Position numbers and translations under genes: made by a program. The notes under the pieces were generated by a model. That model searched no databases, was not told where the DNA came from, and worked only from the letters and a program-made list of their open reading frames with translations. 64,000 nucleotides of DNA, from positions 124,001 to 188,000 of the forward strand of contig NZ_RBZM01000001.1 in NCBI RefSeq assembly GCF_003628305.1. The letters are read 5' to 3'. Shown here piece after piece: positions 35,504 to 43,920 of the stretch (its first letter is position 1; each line of letters opens with the position of its first letter). This DNA is from Cohnella endophytica (GTDB lineage: Bacteria > Bacillota > Bacilli > Paenibacillales > Paenibacillaceae).

Positions 35504-36393
35504 GGCGCGACGCTTTCTCTTCCTATCATCCGTTCATTAACTTCGTCTATTTTGTCGCGGTGCTCGCGTTTGGCATGGTGTTCATGCATCCCGTATTTCA
35601 AGCGATCGGTCTCGTCAGCTCTATCGCGTATTCGATCCTATTGAACGGCAGAAGAGCCGTAAAATTTAATCTCCTGTATATGTTGCCGTTGCTGCTGATG
35701 ATGGCGATCATCAATCCGGCGTTTAATCACGCGGGCGTGACGATCCTGTTCTATCTTAAGAGCGGCAATCCCGTTACGCTGGAATCGATTCTGTACGGAA
35801 TCGCGGCATCTTGCATGTACGTGACGATGATCGTCTGGTTCTCCTGTTACAACGCCATCATGACTTCCGATAAGTTCATTTATCTTTTCGGTAAAATCAT
35901 CCCGGCGTTATCCTTGATCCTCTCTATGGTTCTTCGGTTCGTTCCGAGATACAAAAGCCGGATCAAAGAGATTTCCCAAGCACAGAGATGCATCGGAAGA
36001 GATGTATCCCAAGGCAATCTATTCCGTCGTGCGCGGAACGGAATTCGCATTTTGTCCATCATGACGACCTGGGCGCTGGAGAACGCGATCGAGACGGCCG
36101 ATTCCATGAAATCAAGAGGTTACGGGTTGCCGAAGCGGACAAGCTTCTCGCTATTCCGGTTCGATTATCGGGACGGCATCGCGATCGCGGTTATGAGCGG
36201 CCTCATCGCGTTTATCCTCGTCGGAGCGGCGCTGGGGGAAAATACGATTCGTTATTTTCCCTCGATACATGTCAAGGAATCGTCGCCGTTCAGTATGACG
36301 GTATACGCAGCGTATTTCGTCTTATGCGTCATGCCCGTCGTTATCCAGATCGTGGAGGAAATCAAATGGAAATCTATCGCATCCAGAACTTAA
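35500..36393 (+). CDS. ecfT: ECF transporter transmembrane component EcfT
   Basis: 297 residues with about six membrane helices. The cytoplasmic coupling helices carry the family signature ALENAIETADSMKSRGYG. EcfT links the S component to the ATPases in energy-coupling-factor importers. The GTG start overlaps the stop of the DUF4430 gene, and the 3' end overlaps the ATPase gene by 28 bases. Being in a dedicated operon suggests a group I (single-substrate) ECF system. Confidence 0.9.
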   Translation: MRRDAFSSYHPFINFVYFVAVLAFGMVFMHPVFQAIGLVSSIAYSILLNGRRAVKFNLLYMLPLLLMMAIINPAFNHAGVTILFYLKSGNPVTLESILYGIAASCMYVTMIVWFSCYNAIMTSDKFIYLFGKIIPALSLILSMVLRFVPRYKSRIKEISQAQRCIGRDVSQGNLFRRARNGIRILSIMTTWALENAIETADSMKSRGYGLPKRTSFSLFRFDYRDGIAIAVMSGLIAFILVGAALGENTIRYFPSIHVKESSPFSMTVYAAYFVLCVMPVVIQIVEEIKWKSIASRT

Positions 36394-38048
36394 GCTTTGC
36401 GTTCCCCGGGCAATCGAAGAACGCCCTCTCCGGAATCGACCTAACGATCGGAAGCGGAGAATTCGTCGTCGTCTGCGGGAAGTCCGGCGGAGGCAAAAGT
36501 ACGTTGCTGAGGCAGCTTAAAACGACGCTCACCCCCCACGGAAAGCGGAGCGGAGAGATCTATTTCCGAGGTAAACCGCTGGAAGAAGCGGATCATCGCA
36601 CGCAAGCGGCCGACATCGGCTTCGTGCTGCAGAATCCGGATAATCAGATCGTGACCGACAAAGTTTGGCACGAGCTGGCATTCGGACTCGAAAGCTTAGG
36701 CTGCGATCAGCGAACGATCCGCTTGCGAGTAGCCGAAATGGCCAGCTTCTTCGGTATTCAAACGTGGTTTCACCGCAAAGTGTCCGAGCTGTCCGGAGGG
36801 CAGAAGCAGCTTTTGAATTTGGCATCGGTTATGGCCATGCATCCATCCGTCCTTATTCTCGATGAACCCACTTCGCAATTGGATCCGATCGCGGCATTGG
36901 ATTTCTTGGAAACCTTAAGCAAAATCAATCGGGAGCTCGGCACGACAATTCTCCTGACGGAGCATCGGCTAGAGGAAGTACTGCCGCTATCCGATCGCTT
37001 AATCGTTCTGGATGAAGGGATCGTCATCGCGGATGGTACGCCGCGAATGGCGGGAGAGAAATTGCGTTCGCTAAGCCATCCCATGTTCCGTTCGATGCCT
37101 ACGCCAATGCGGATCCAAGCTGGCGCGGAAGCGAGTCCTCGCGGGTTGGTTACCGTAAAAGACGGACGCCAGTGGCTTGATTCTTTCGTTCAAGGTACAC
37201 CTGCCTCCGGCACTGCTATACCGGATGAATTCGAAGAGGAGCCGAAGAAGAATACGAGCGCGATTGCCGTTCAATTCAAGGACGTATGGTTCAAGTTCGA
37301 GAAGAACGGACCGGATACGATCAAAGATTTGTCTTTTGAAGTGAGGGAAGGAGAGTTTTGTTGCCTTGTCGGCGGAAACGGTACCGGGAAGACGACGTCC
37401 CTCTCTTTGCTTAGCGGCATTCTTAGGCCTTATAGGGGGAAAGTTCGCATCGATGGGCTTGATCCGACTTCTTTAAACGCGAAGAAGTTATTCACGAACA
37501 GGCTAGGCGTTCTTCCGCAAAACCCGCAATCGCTATTCGTCAAAAAAACGGTCGAACTGGATTTGCTCGAAATAATGGCCGATAGCAAGCTGACGAAGGA
37601 GCAGCAGCGGGAAAAGATCGAATCCGTCGTGAGACTGGCCGAGCTGGAGCCGCTGCTTTCCATGCATCCTTACGATTTAAGCGGAGGAGAGCAGCAGCGC
37701 GCGGCGCTTGCGAAAGTATTGCTGCTTGAGCCGAGAATCCTGCTTCTCGACGAGCCGACGAAAGGGCTGGACGGGTTTTTCAAAGAAAAGCTCGGCCGGT
37801 TCTTGAAGCGATTAAACGCGGATGGCGTCACGATCGTCATGGTCTCTCACGACATCGAGTTCTGTGCCGAATACGGGGAACGTTGCGCGATGTTTTTCGA
37901 CGGAAGCGTCATTACGTCCAATGCGACGAAACCTTTTTTCGCGGGCAATAGCTTTTACACGACGGCGGCCAATCGCATGGCGCGCCATATCTGGCGCGAT
38001 GCCGTAACCGTAGAGGACGTGATCGAACGATGCCGGAACAACAGATGA
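36366..38048 (+). CDS. ECF transporter ATPase, fused EcfA-EcfA
   Basis: 560 residues made of two ABC ATPase domains in one chain. Domain 1 (about 1-240): GKSGGGKST, LSGGQKQLL, VLILDEPTSQLD. Domain 2 (about 300-555): GGNGTGKTT, LSGGEQQRAAL, ILLLDEPTKGLD. Both keep the catalytic Glu. Most ECF systems use two separate genes (EcfA and EcfA'), so the fusion is notable, though known in some Firmicutes. ATG 36366 follows GGAGGAA; the frame upstream to 35988 is only the shadow of EcfT. It overlaps the S component by 19 bases. Confidence 0.92.
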   Translation: MEIYRIQNLSFAFPGQSKNALSGIDLTIGSGEFVVVCGKSGGGKSTLLRQLKTTLTPHGKRSGEIYFRGKPLEEADHRTQAADIGFVLQNPDNQIVTDKVWHELAFGLESLGCDQRTIRLRVAEMASFFGIQTWFHRKVSELSGGQKQLLNLASVMAMHPSVLILDEPTSQLDPIAALDFLETLSKINRELGTTILLTEHRLEEVLPLSDRLIVLDEGIVIADGTPRMAGEKLRSLSHPMFRSMPTPMRIQAGAEASPRGLVTVKDGRQWLDSFVQGTPASGTAIPDEFEEEPKKNTSAIAVQFKDVWFKFEKNGPDTIKDLSFEVREGEFCCLVGGNGTGKTTSLSLLSGILRPYRGKVRIDGLDPTSLNAKKLFTNRLGVLPQNPQSLFVKKTVELDLLEIMADSKLTKEQQREKIESVVRLAELEPLLSMHPYDLSGGEQQRAALAKVLLLEPRILLLDEPTKGLDGFFKEKLGRFLKRLNADGVTIVMVSHDIEFCAEYGERCAMFFDGSVITSNATKPFFAGNSFYTTAANRMARHIWRDAVTVEDVIERCRNNR

Positions 38049-38755
38049 CCGATCGACGCCTGAGTCGCAGAACGCTATTCGCGGCGGCGCTCATTCTCGT
38101 CGTTATCCCGGCGACGATACTGCTCGGGATCTTCGTCTTGAACGACCGGAAATATTACTTCATTAGCCTGCTGATCGTTCTTTATACGATGGTCCCGTTC
38201 GCGATGGTGTTCGAGAATCGCAAGGTGCAAGCCCGCGAGCTTATCGTCATTGCGGTACTGGCTGCGATTGCGGTCGCGGGAAGAGCGGCTTTCTTCATGC
38301 TGCCGCAATTCAAACCGGTCGTAGCCATCGTGATCATCGCGGGAGTGAGCTTCGGCGCGGAGGCAGGGTTTCTGGTCGGGGCAATCGCCGGCTTCGTGTC
38401 GAACTTTTATTTCGGACAAGGTCCTTGGACGCCTTGGCAGATGTTCTGCTTCGGCATTATCGGCTTTCTGGCGGGCATTCTGTTCAAGAAAGGATGGCTC
38501 AAGCGTTCTAGGTTTTCCCTATGCGTATACGGCGGCCTTGCAACGCTAATCCTATACGGAGGCATCATTAACATCGGTTCGTTGATGATGTTCACGCCGA
38601 CTTTTAATTGGGGAGCGCTTATCGCGACTTACGCATCCGGATTCTGGTTCGATTTGGTTCATGCGATCGCGACCGTCATCTTTCTGTTGGTTTTATCCCG
38701 CCCGATGATCGAGAAGCTGGATCGGATCAAAACGAAGTACGGTTTGATCGAGTAG
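38030..38755 (+). CDS. ECF transporter S component (putative cobalamin)
   Basis: 241 residues with about six membrane helices. The first helix region after the leader has the Ala-rich contact motif typical of S components (VIAVLAAIAVAGRAAF), and the segment FKPVVAIVIIAGVSFGAEAGFLVGAIAGFVSNFYFGQGPWTPWQM is typical of this ECF S group. The S component binds the substrate and topples in the membrane. Because the operon starts with a B12 riboswitch and DUF4430 proteins, the substrate is most likely cobalamin or a precursor (CbrT/CblT-like). Substrate is inferred from context. Confidence 0.88.
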   Translation: MPEQQMTDRRLSRRTLFAAALILVVIPATILLGIFVLNDRKYYFISLLIVLYTMVPFAMVFENRKVQARELIVIAVLAAIAVAGRAAFFMLPQFKPVVAIVIIAGVSFGAEAGFLVGAIAGFVSNFYFGQGPWTPWQMFCFGIIGFLAGILFKKGWLKRSRFSLCVYGGLATLILYGGIINIGSLMMFTPTFNWGALIATYASGFWFDLVHAIATVIFLLVLSRPMIEKLDRIKTKYGLIE

Positions 38756-38798
38756 TAAGTAGTTTCGCTTATCGCCGACAATAAAATCGAAATTAGCT

Positions 38799-38824
38799 AA
38801 CCCGCGGAAAACGCGGGTTTTTGC
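38799..38824 (+). terminator. Terminator closing the ECF operon
   Basis: AACCCGCG (38799-38806) pairs with CGCGGGTT (38812-38819), followed by TTTT. Confidence 0.85.
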
Positions 38825-38913
38825 ATGAATATTTCCTTTTAGGACATATGTCCTTTCCAATTCGCTCGGCTTGTCGTTTAATCAGAATGAAGTCATGATT
38901 GGGGAGAGATACG

Positions 38914-39339
38914 ATGAAAGGGATTATATTCGCTTTTCTCGGGGGAGCTTGTTTGACCTTGCAAGGCGTAGCCAACGCTCAGATCGGCGAACGGATGGGG
39001 ACTTGGCAAGCGGCGACTTTGACGCAATTCACGGGATTCTTATTGGCATTGCTTATTCTGATCGCGCTTAGGGACCGTTCATGGCGCAAGGTTACTCAAG
39101 TGAAGCCTATGTATCGGATCGGCGGCGCTTTTGCTGCAGTCATTATATTCGGTAACGTAACCTCCATACACCTCATCGGTATTACGTTCTCGATCTCCGC
39201 GCTGTTAATTGCCCAACTCGGAGTGACGTTCTTAATCGATAGCGTCGGATGGTTCGGAATGGCAAAGAAGAAGCCGAGCGTTCCTCAGTACGTCGGGATC
39301 GGAACGATGATCGCCGGCATCCTAATTCTAGGAAGTTAA
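38914..39339 (+). CDS. DUF606 (YdcZ-type) small DMT transporter, first of pair
   Basis: 141 residues with about five membrane helices (LGGACLTLQGVANAQIGERMG, FTGFLLALLILIAL, ending VGIGTMIAGILILG). This is the half-size DMT family (DUF606), which often works as a two-gene heterodimer. ATG 38914 follows GGGGAG. The partner starts 37 bases after the stop. Substrate unknown. Confidence 0.87.
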   Translation: MKGIIFAFLGGACLTLQGVANAQIGERMGTWQAATLTQFTGFLLALLILIALRDRSWRKVTQVKPMYRIGGAFAAVIIFGNVTSIHLIGITFSISALLIAQLGVTFLIDSVGWFGMAKKKPSVPQYVGIGTMIAGILILGS

Positions 39340-39376
39340 GGTTCATACTATCTACGAGAAAAAAGGAGCGGGGAGC

Positions 39377-39832
39377 ATGATCATCGGCATGTCGTTGGCG
39401 ATACTCGCCGGATCGTTGGTCGGATTGCAAAATATTTTCAACAGTAAAATGAACGAGCGATTAGGGGGATGGGCCACGACGGCGTACGTCCTGGGCTTCG
39501 GTTTCCTAGCTTCACTAATTCTCGGGTTCCTGTTCGAAGGCAAACAGTTATTCGACTTAAGTAACATGAAGACCTGGTACGGATTCAGCGGAATGATCGG
39601 AGTCGCCGTGGTCTTCTGTGTGGTGCAGGGAATCAAAAGGATTGGGCCGACTTATGCGATTTCCATCGTTCTTGCATCGCAACTTGCATTAGCTTTAATA
39701 TGGGATTCCTTAGGTTTGTTTGGACTGGACAAGGTTCCGTTTACTCCCCGGAAAGGGATAGGCGTCATGGTCATCATCGCGGGGCTTGTAGTATTCAAGT
39801 TGAGCGGCAAGGACTCGAAGACGAAGACATAA
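39377..39832 (+). CDS. DUF606 (YdcZ-type) small DMT transporter, second of pair
   Basis: 151 residues, same fold as its neighbour (LVGLQNIFNSKMNERLGGWATTAYVLGFGFLASLILG, VVQGIKRIGPTYAISIVLASQLALALIWD). GGAGCGGGGAG precedes the ATG. The two genes probably encode the two halves of one carrier. Confidence 0.87.
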   Translation: MIIGMSLAILAGSLVGLQNIFNSKMNERLGGWATTAYVLGFGFLASLILGFLFEGKQLFDLSNMKTWYGFSGMIGVAVVFCVVQGIKRIGPTYAISIVLASQLALALIWDSLGLFGLDKVPFTPRKGIGVMVIIAGLVVFKLSGKDSKTKT

Positions 39833-39890
39833 CGGTAAAATGGATGTATATTTGTGGAAAGGCAAAAAAATAAAAAAGTTTTCATTGAGC

Positions 39891-39917
39891 TGTCGATTAC
39901 TCGGAAAGTCGTTCGTC
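39891..39917 (+). promoter_or_regulatory. ECF42-type promoter candidate 1
   Basis: TGTCGA (39891-39896) and CGTC (39914-39917) are 17 bases apart. This matches the ECF42 consensus described in Streptomyces (TGTCGA and CGA/TC). It sits about 50 bases before the first DGPF gene, so the sigma factor probably drives its own operon. Confidence 0.6.
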
Positions 39918-39970
39918 GTCTATGTAGAGAGGCAAATAAGCTTCTAACATAATCTTAGGAGGAACTAAAA

Positions 39971-40402
39971 ATGAGATTCATGATGATCGTAAAAGCGACG
40001 AAAGATTCCGAAGCCGGAGCTATGCCAAGTACGGAGTTAATCGAGGCGATGATGCGTTATAACGAGGAATTGGTCAATGCGGGCGTATTGGTTGCGGGCG
40101 ACGGTTTGCATCCCAGCTCGAACGCGATTCGCATCTCGTATCCGGAGCCGGGCGGCAAACCGAAGGTTATTGATGGTCCTTTCACCGAGGCGAAAGAAAT
40201 GATCGCCGGATTTACGATGATCGAAGTGAAATCGAGAGAAGAAGCGATCGAGTGGGCGCTTCGCATGCCGGATCCGCACGGTTTCGGCGAAGGACAGATC
40301 GAGCTTCGCCAAGTGTTCGAGGCGATGGACCTGACGCAAGATCCTGAATTGATCGCCAAGGAAGCCGCATTGCGTGAAAGAGCGGAGAGGCTTAAGAACT
40401 AA
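39971..40402 (+). CDS. YciI-like/DGPF-domain protein
   Basis: 143 residues. Motifs MRFMMIVKATKDSEAG, ISYPEPGGKPKVIDGPFTEAKEMIAGF and EWALRMPDPHGFGEGQIELRQVFE define the DGPF/YciI fold. These proteins are always linked to ECF42 sigma factors; their biochemical role is unclear. The last base of the TAA stop is the first base of the sigma-factor ATG. Confidence 0.92.
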   Translation: MRFMMIVKATKDSEAGAMPSTELIEAMMRYNEELVNAGVLVAGDGLHPSSNAIRISYPEPGGKPKVIDGPFTEAKEMIAGFTMIEVKSREEAIEWALRMPDPHGFGEGQIELRQVFEAMDLTQDPELIAKEAALRERAERLKN

Positions 40403-41661
40403 TGTCGGCGTCCGCAACTCACCGCACGATCGATGCCATATGGAGAATCGAATCGGCCAAGCTCATCGCGGGATTGGCCCGTATGTTACGGGACATCGGT
40501 CTTGCCGAAGATCTGGCGCAAGATGCGCTGGTCATCGCCTTGGAACGGTGGCCCGATACCGGTATTCCGGACAACCCCGGGGCCTGGTTGATGACGACGG
40601 CTAAGCGCCGCGCGATCGATCTGCTGCGCAGGAACAAGTTGCGCGACAGGAAGTACGAAGAAGTCGGTCGCGAAATACACGCGTATGCCGAGGACGATAT
40701 CGTGGGGGCGTTGGACGGAGAGATCGGCGACGATCTTTTGCGCCTGATCTTTACGACCTGCCATCCCGTCCTTTCCCAGGAGGCACGCGTGGCGCTAACG
40801 CTTCGGTTGCTCGCGGGGCTCACGACGGATGAAATCGCGCGCGCCTTCTTGGTCGCCGAATCGACGATCGCGCAACGAATCGTGCGGGCGAAGCGGACGC
40901 TAAATACTGCGCAAGTTCCTTTCGAAATGCCGGTAGCGCACGAGTTGAAGGAGCGCTTGTCCACGGTACTCGAAGTGATTTATTTGTTATTCAACGAGGG
41001 ATATGCGGCGACATCGGGCGGCAGCTGGGTACGTCCGCTGCTCTGTCAAGAAGCGCTTAGACTCGGGCGCATGCTAGCGGAAATCGCGCCATCGGAGCCC
41101 GAAGTCCACGGACTGGTCGCTTTGATGGAGATCCAATCGTCCCGGTTTAAGACACGCGTTAACGCTAAGGGCGAGCCGATTCTACTTATGGATCAAAACC
41201 GTGCGCTATGGGATCGATTACTGATCCGTCGGGGATTGGCCGCGCTTGAACGAGCGCGCAGTCTGGGGCGCCCGCTCGGTCCCTACGCCTTGCAAGCCGC
41301 CATTGCCGCGTGCCATGCTCAGGCTCGAACGGCGGAGGAGACCGATTGGGCGCGAATAGCCGCCCTCTACGAAGCGCTTGCCCGCGCGATGCCATCTCCT
41401 ATCGTCGAGTTGAATCGGGCGGTAGCCATCTCGATGGCGTTCGGTCCTTTGTTCGGCTTGCAGCTCGTCGAAGAGTTAACGTCCGAACCGATGCTGAAGG
41501 ATTATCATTTACTGCCGAGCGTTCGCGGAGATTTCTTATTCAAGTTGGGGCGTTTCGATGAGGCTCGCTCCGAATTCGCTCGGGCGGCCTCGCTAACCCG
41601 TAACGAAAGAGAACGCGATCTTCTGTTGAAGCGCGTCGCCGAATGCCCGATCAGCGAATAG
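40402..41661 (+). CDS. ECF42-type RNA polymerase sigma factor with C-terminal TPR extension
   Basis: 419 residues. The N-terminal ~180 residues hold the sigma-70 region 2 (LARMLRDIGLAEDLAQDALVIALERWPDTGIPDNPGAWLMTTAKRRAIDLLRR) and region 4 (RLLAGLTTDEIARAFLVAESTIAQRIVRAKRTL). The C-terminal ~230 residues are a helical extension with NEGYAATSGG and tetratricopeptide-like repeats typical of ECF42. No anti-sigma factor is nearby; in this group the C-terminal extension and the DGPF neighbours appear to control activity. Start ATG overlaps the DGPF stop by one base. Confidence 0.93.
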   Translation: MSASATHRTIDAIWRIESAKLIAGLARMLRDIGLAEDLAQDALVIALERWPDTGIPDNPGAWLMTTAKRRAIDLLRRNKLRDRKYEEVGREIHAYAEDDIVGALDGEIGDDLLRLIFTTCHPVLSQEARVALTLRLLAGLTTDEIARAFLVAESTIAQRIVRAKRTLNTAQVPFEMPVAHELKERLSTVLEVIYLLFNEGYAATSGGSWVRPLLCQEALRLGRMLAEIAPSEPEVHGLVALMEIQSSRFKTRVNAKGEPILLMDQNRALWDRLLIRRGLAALERARSLGRPLGPYALQAAIAACHAQARTAEETDWARIAALYEALARAMPSPIVELNRAVAISMAFGPLFGLQLVEELTSEPMLKDYHLLPSVRGDFLFKLGRFDEARSEFARAASLTRNERERDLLLKRVAECPISE

Positions 41662-41704
41662 AAGGGGGGCGCCTTACAGCGATTCCCGAATACTAGCGAT
41701 CGCG

Positions 41705-41731
41705 CGTCGATTATGCCGGTTCCCGTTCGTC
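41705..41731 (+). promoter_or_regulatory. ECF42-type promoter candidate 2
   Basis: CGTCGA (41705-41710) and CGTC (41728-41731) are 17 bases apart, and share TCGATTA and CGTTCGTCGT with candidate 1. It precedes the second DGPF gene by about 25 bases. Confidence 0.5.
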
Positions 41732-41755
41732 GTATTGTAAAGGAGGGAATCACGG

Positions 41756-42112
41756 ATGCGATATTTGTTAATGGTCAAAGCAGGGAAGCATGCGGAAGCA
41801 GGGGTCATGCCGAGCCGAGAGCTCGTCGACGCGATGTCCGAATACAACGAGCGACTTGCCCAAGCGGGAGTGCTCCTCGCGGCAGAAGGTCTCCAACCGA
41901 GCGCGAGCGGCATTCGTATCGCTTACCCGATGCCAGGCGATCATCCGGTCGTCACGGTCGGACCGTTCTTGGAAGACAAGAAGCTCGTTGCGGGATATAC
42001 GTTGATCGACGTGGGCTCGGAGGAAGAAGCCGTCGAATGGGCATTGCGAATGCCCGATCCCAGCGGGTATGGAGAAGGCGAGATCGAGCTTCGACAATTG
42101 AAATCGAAATGA
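41756..42112 (+). CDS. Second YciI-like/DGPF-domain protein
   Basis: 118 residues, paralogous to the protein at 39971 (MRYLLMVKAGKHAEAGVMPS, IAYPMPGDHPVVTVGPFLEDKKLVAGYTLIDV, EWALRMPDPSGYGEGEIELRQL). The DGPF motif is altered to VGPF. GGAGGG precedes the ATG. Probably part of the sigma-factor regulon. Confidence 0.9.
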   Translation: MRYLLMVKAGKHAEAGVMPSRELVDAMSEYNERLAQAGVLLAAEGLQPSASGIRIAYPMPGDHPVVTVGPFLEDKKLVAGYTLIDVGSEEEAVEWALRMPDPSGYGEGEIELRQLKSK

Positions 42113-42157
42113 TTGGCGGTCTAGCCGACTAACGACGAATATAAGGGAGAATGACGA

Positions 42158-42499
42158 ATGAATCAGGAAGTGACGGATTTAATCGATACGGTAAAGGAAC
42201 CTTGGCAGAAGGAACTTTGCTCCAGTCTGCGCGGAGTCGTTCATGGGGCGATACCGGATTTCCAAGAGCGAGTGCAATACAAGAAACCTCATTTCTTGAA
42301 AAACGGGAAATACGCGGCCGTCATCAGCACTTCGAAAGACGCGGTAAGCTTCACGGTCTTTAACGCGACCGGTCTATCTCTGCCGGATGGACTGTTCGAC
42401 GGTCCTCCCGAACGAAAGACGATCAAGCTGAAGCAAGGTCAATCCGTCGATCTCGATCTGTTGTCGTCGTTAGTCGGTCAAGCTTCATCGACGTTATAA
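42158..42499 (+). CDS. DUF1801-domain protein
   Basis: 113 residues with the DUF1801 pattern (LRGVVHGAIPDFQERVQYKKPHFLKNGKYAAVIS, then FNATGLSLPDGLFDGPPERKTIKLKQG). Such proteins resemble the frataxin/YdhG fold; function unknown. It is 45 bases after the second DGPF gene, so is likely in the same regulon. A terminator follows. Confidence 0.85.
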   Translation: MNQEVTDLIDTVKEPWQKELCSSLRGVVHGAIPDFQERVQYKKPHFLKNGKYAAVISTSKDAVSFTVFNATGLSLPDGLFDGPPERKTIKLKQGQSVDLDLLSSLVGQASSTL

Positions 42500-42531
42500 T
42501 TGTCCTTTAAATAAAGTCGGAACACACAACC

Positions 42532-42566
42532 AAAACCAGCCGAGATCGCAACGGCTGGTTTTTTGT
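42532..42566 (+). terminator. Terminator after the ECF42 regulon
   Basis: AAAACCAGCCG (42532-42542) pairs with CGGCTGGTTTT (42552-42562), ending in T's. Confidence 0.88.
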
Positions 42567-42608
42567 GAACTCTAAATCTTCGGTTATCCAAGTTGCAGGA
42601 TTAGACTT

Positions 42609-43898
42609 CTAGGTCGACGAAGGAAGCTTCTCGAATTCATAAGTGCCGCTGAATAGATTGTCGTCGTGGAAAGCGATGATAAGGAGGTCGTAATGCTCGC
42701 TCGTCAGTATTTTTTTCAAGCTGAATTCCGAATAATAACGATTGTCGTAAACGGTTAGTTTGTTGAAGTGTTGGGCTAAATAGGGCGTTATCGGGTTCAT
42801 GAATGAATCTTTTAGCAAGAGTACGTTTAACTTATTGTTGGCATTTGGATTTTCATACGCGATTTTGCGTCTGTCGCCGCCATACAGGGCTCCATACGAA
42901 TAATCGCTTTGCCCTTTTTTGAATCCGTAAAATTCGTTGAAGTTCGTGAGCGTTTGTTGGCCGTATTTGCTGACGACTTCGAAGTTCTTGAAAATAAACG
43001 GAATTTTCGGTTCGTAAAGGATCGTTCTGTCCGCTTTTTTGCGACTTACGGCATCATGGATCTGCGCGTTATAGCTGCCCTCGAAGTTACCGGTCGTTAG
43101 CTTAGATACGTTGATGTCGTTCAAAGTCATAGGCTTATCTTCGAACCGTGGCGACCGATCGGAGATTTGAGTAATCATTTCTTGATAAGCCATAAAAGCG
43201 CCTTTGATGTTCCAATGGTGATCGGTTTCCAAGTAAAGCTGCTCCAACTGGGCGTTCGTCAAGGTGTCGAACTTGTTGCCGATATTCACGACGTTCATGC
43301 TTTTATCGAGCTTTGACAAGAAATAGCTCTTCGATTGGGCATACGCATCGGTTTGCATATATTTCGGATATAAATGCATCAATGATTTAGTTCTGGAAGG
43401 GTTAAATACGAAATAAGTTTCGGTACCGCGTTCCTCGGCGAAATGAACCGCGTCGTTCAATTTAGCGGTGGAGGCATCGATCAGATTCGTATGCACGACG
43501 CGATCGGTAGCCGGGAGAATCCACTTATGATTGGTCACCACAAGCTTGGAAATGATGCGCGAATCCACGATTTTGGTGCCCTCTTCGGGGCTGCGCCTCT
43601 CATCCGCGCGAAATAAATTCTCGAACAGCATGGAGTTATATATTTTGGAGTTTTGCTGAAGTTGATAAAGGCTCACCATTTGGTCACGTAATACGAATTG
43701 GTCATTCAAATACTGATTAATGTCCTCGAAAAAACCGCGCGTAGTTACGGCTTCGAAAGTGAATGCGGGCAATTGGCTTAACGTTCTGTTCTCGATGGCG
43801 GAGACGTTTCTATCCGGCGTACAGATACTAGAAATCGCGAATCCGAAAATAATCGTTAAAAACGCGACGATATAGAGGTATGAGATCGATTTGTTCAC
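42609..43898 (-). CDS. DHHW-family (AlgX/AlgJ-like) acetylation partner
   Basis: 429 residues. A single N-terminal membrane anchor (about 5-25) precedes an SGNH-like extracellular domain with LETDHHWNIKGAF (the DHHW motif), EGTKIVDSRIISK, and LLLKDSFMNPITPYL (Ser block). DHHW proteins are the AlgJ/AlgX-type partners that complete O-acetylation of an exported polysaccharide after MBOAT passes acetyl across the membrane. It is 22 bases from the MBOAT gene, in the same direction, so they form one operon. Confidence 0.88.
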   Translation of the reverse strand: MNKSISYLYIVAFLTIIFGFAISSICTPDRNVSAIENRTLSQLPAFTFEAVTTRGFFEDINQYLNDQFVLRDQMVSLYQLQQNSKIYNSMLFENLFRADERRSPEEGTKIVDSRIISKLVVTNHKWILPATDRVVHTNLIDASTAKLNDAVHFAEERGTETYFVFNPSRTKSLMHLYPKYMQTDAYAQSKSYFLSKLDKSMNVVNIGNKFDTLTNAQLEQLYLETDHHWNIKGAFMAYQEMITQISDRSPRFEDKPMTLNDINVSKLTTGNFEGSYNAQIHDAVSRKKADRTILYEPKIPFIFKNFEVVSKYGQQTLTNFNEFYGFKKGQSDYSYGALYGGDRRKIAYENPNANNKLNVLLLKDSFMNPITPYLAQHFNKLTVYDNRYYSEFSLKKILTSEHYDLLIIAFHDDNLFSGTYEFEKLPSST

Positions 43899-43920
43899 TT
43901 CTTTACTCCTAACGATACGA

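Noticed and set aside
35988..36365. N-terminal extension of the EcfA fusion by 126 residues
   Set aside because: This stretch is the coding region of EcfT in another frame; the ABC domain starts normally at ATG 36366 with its own RBS.
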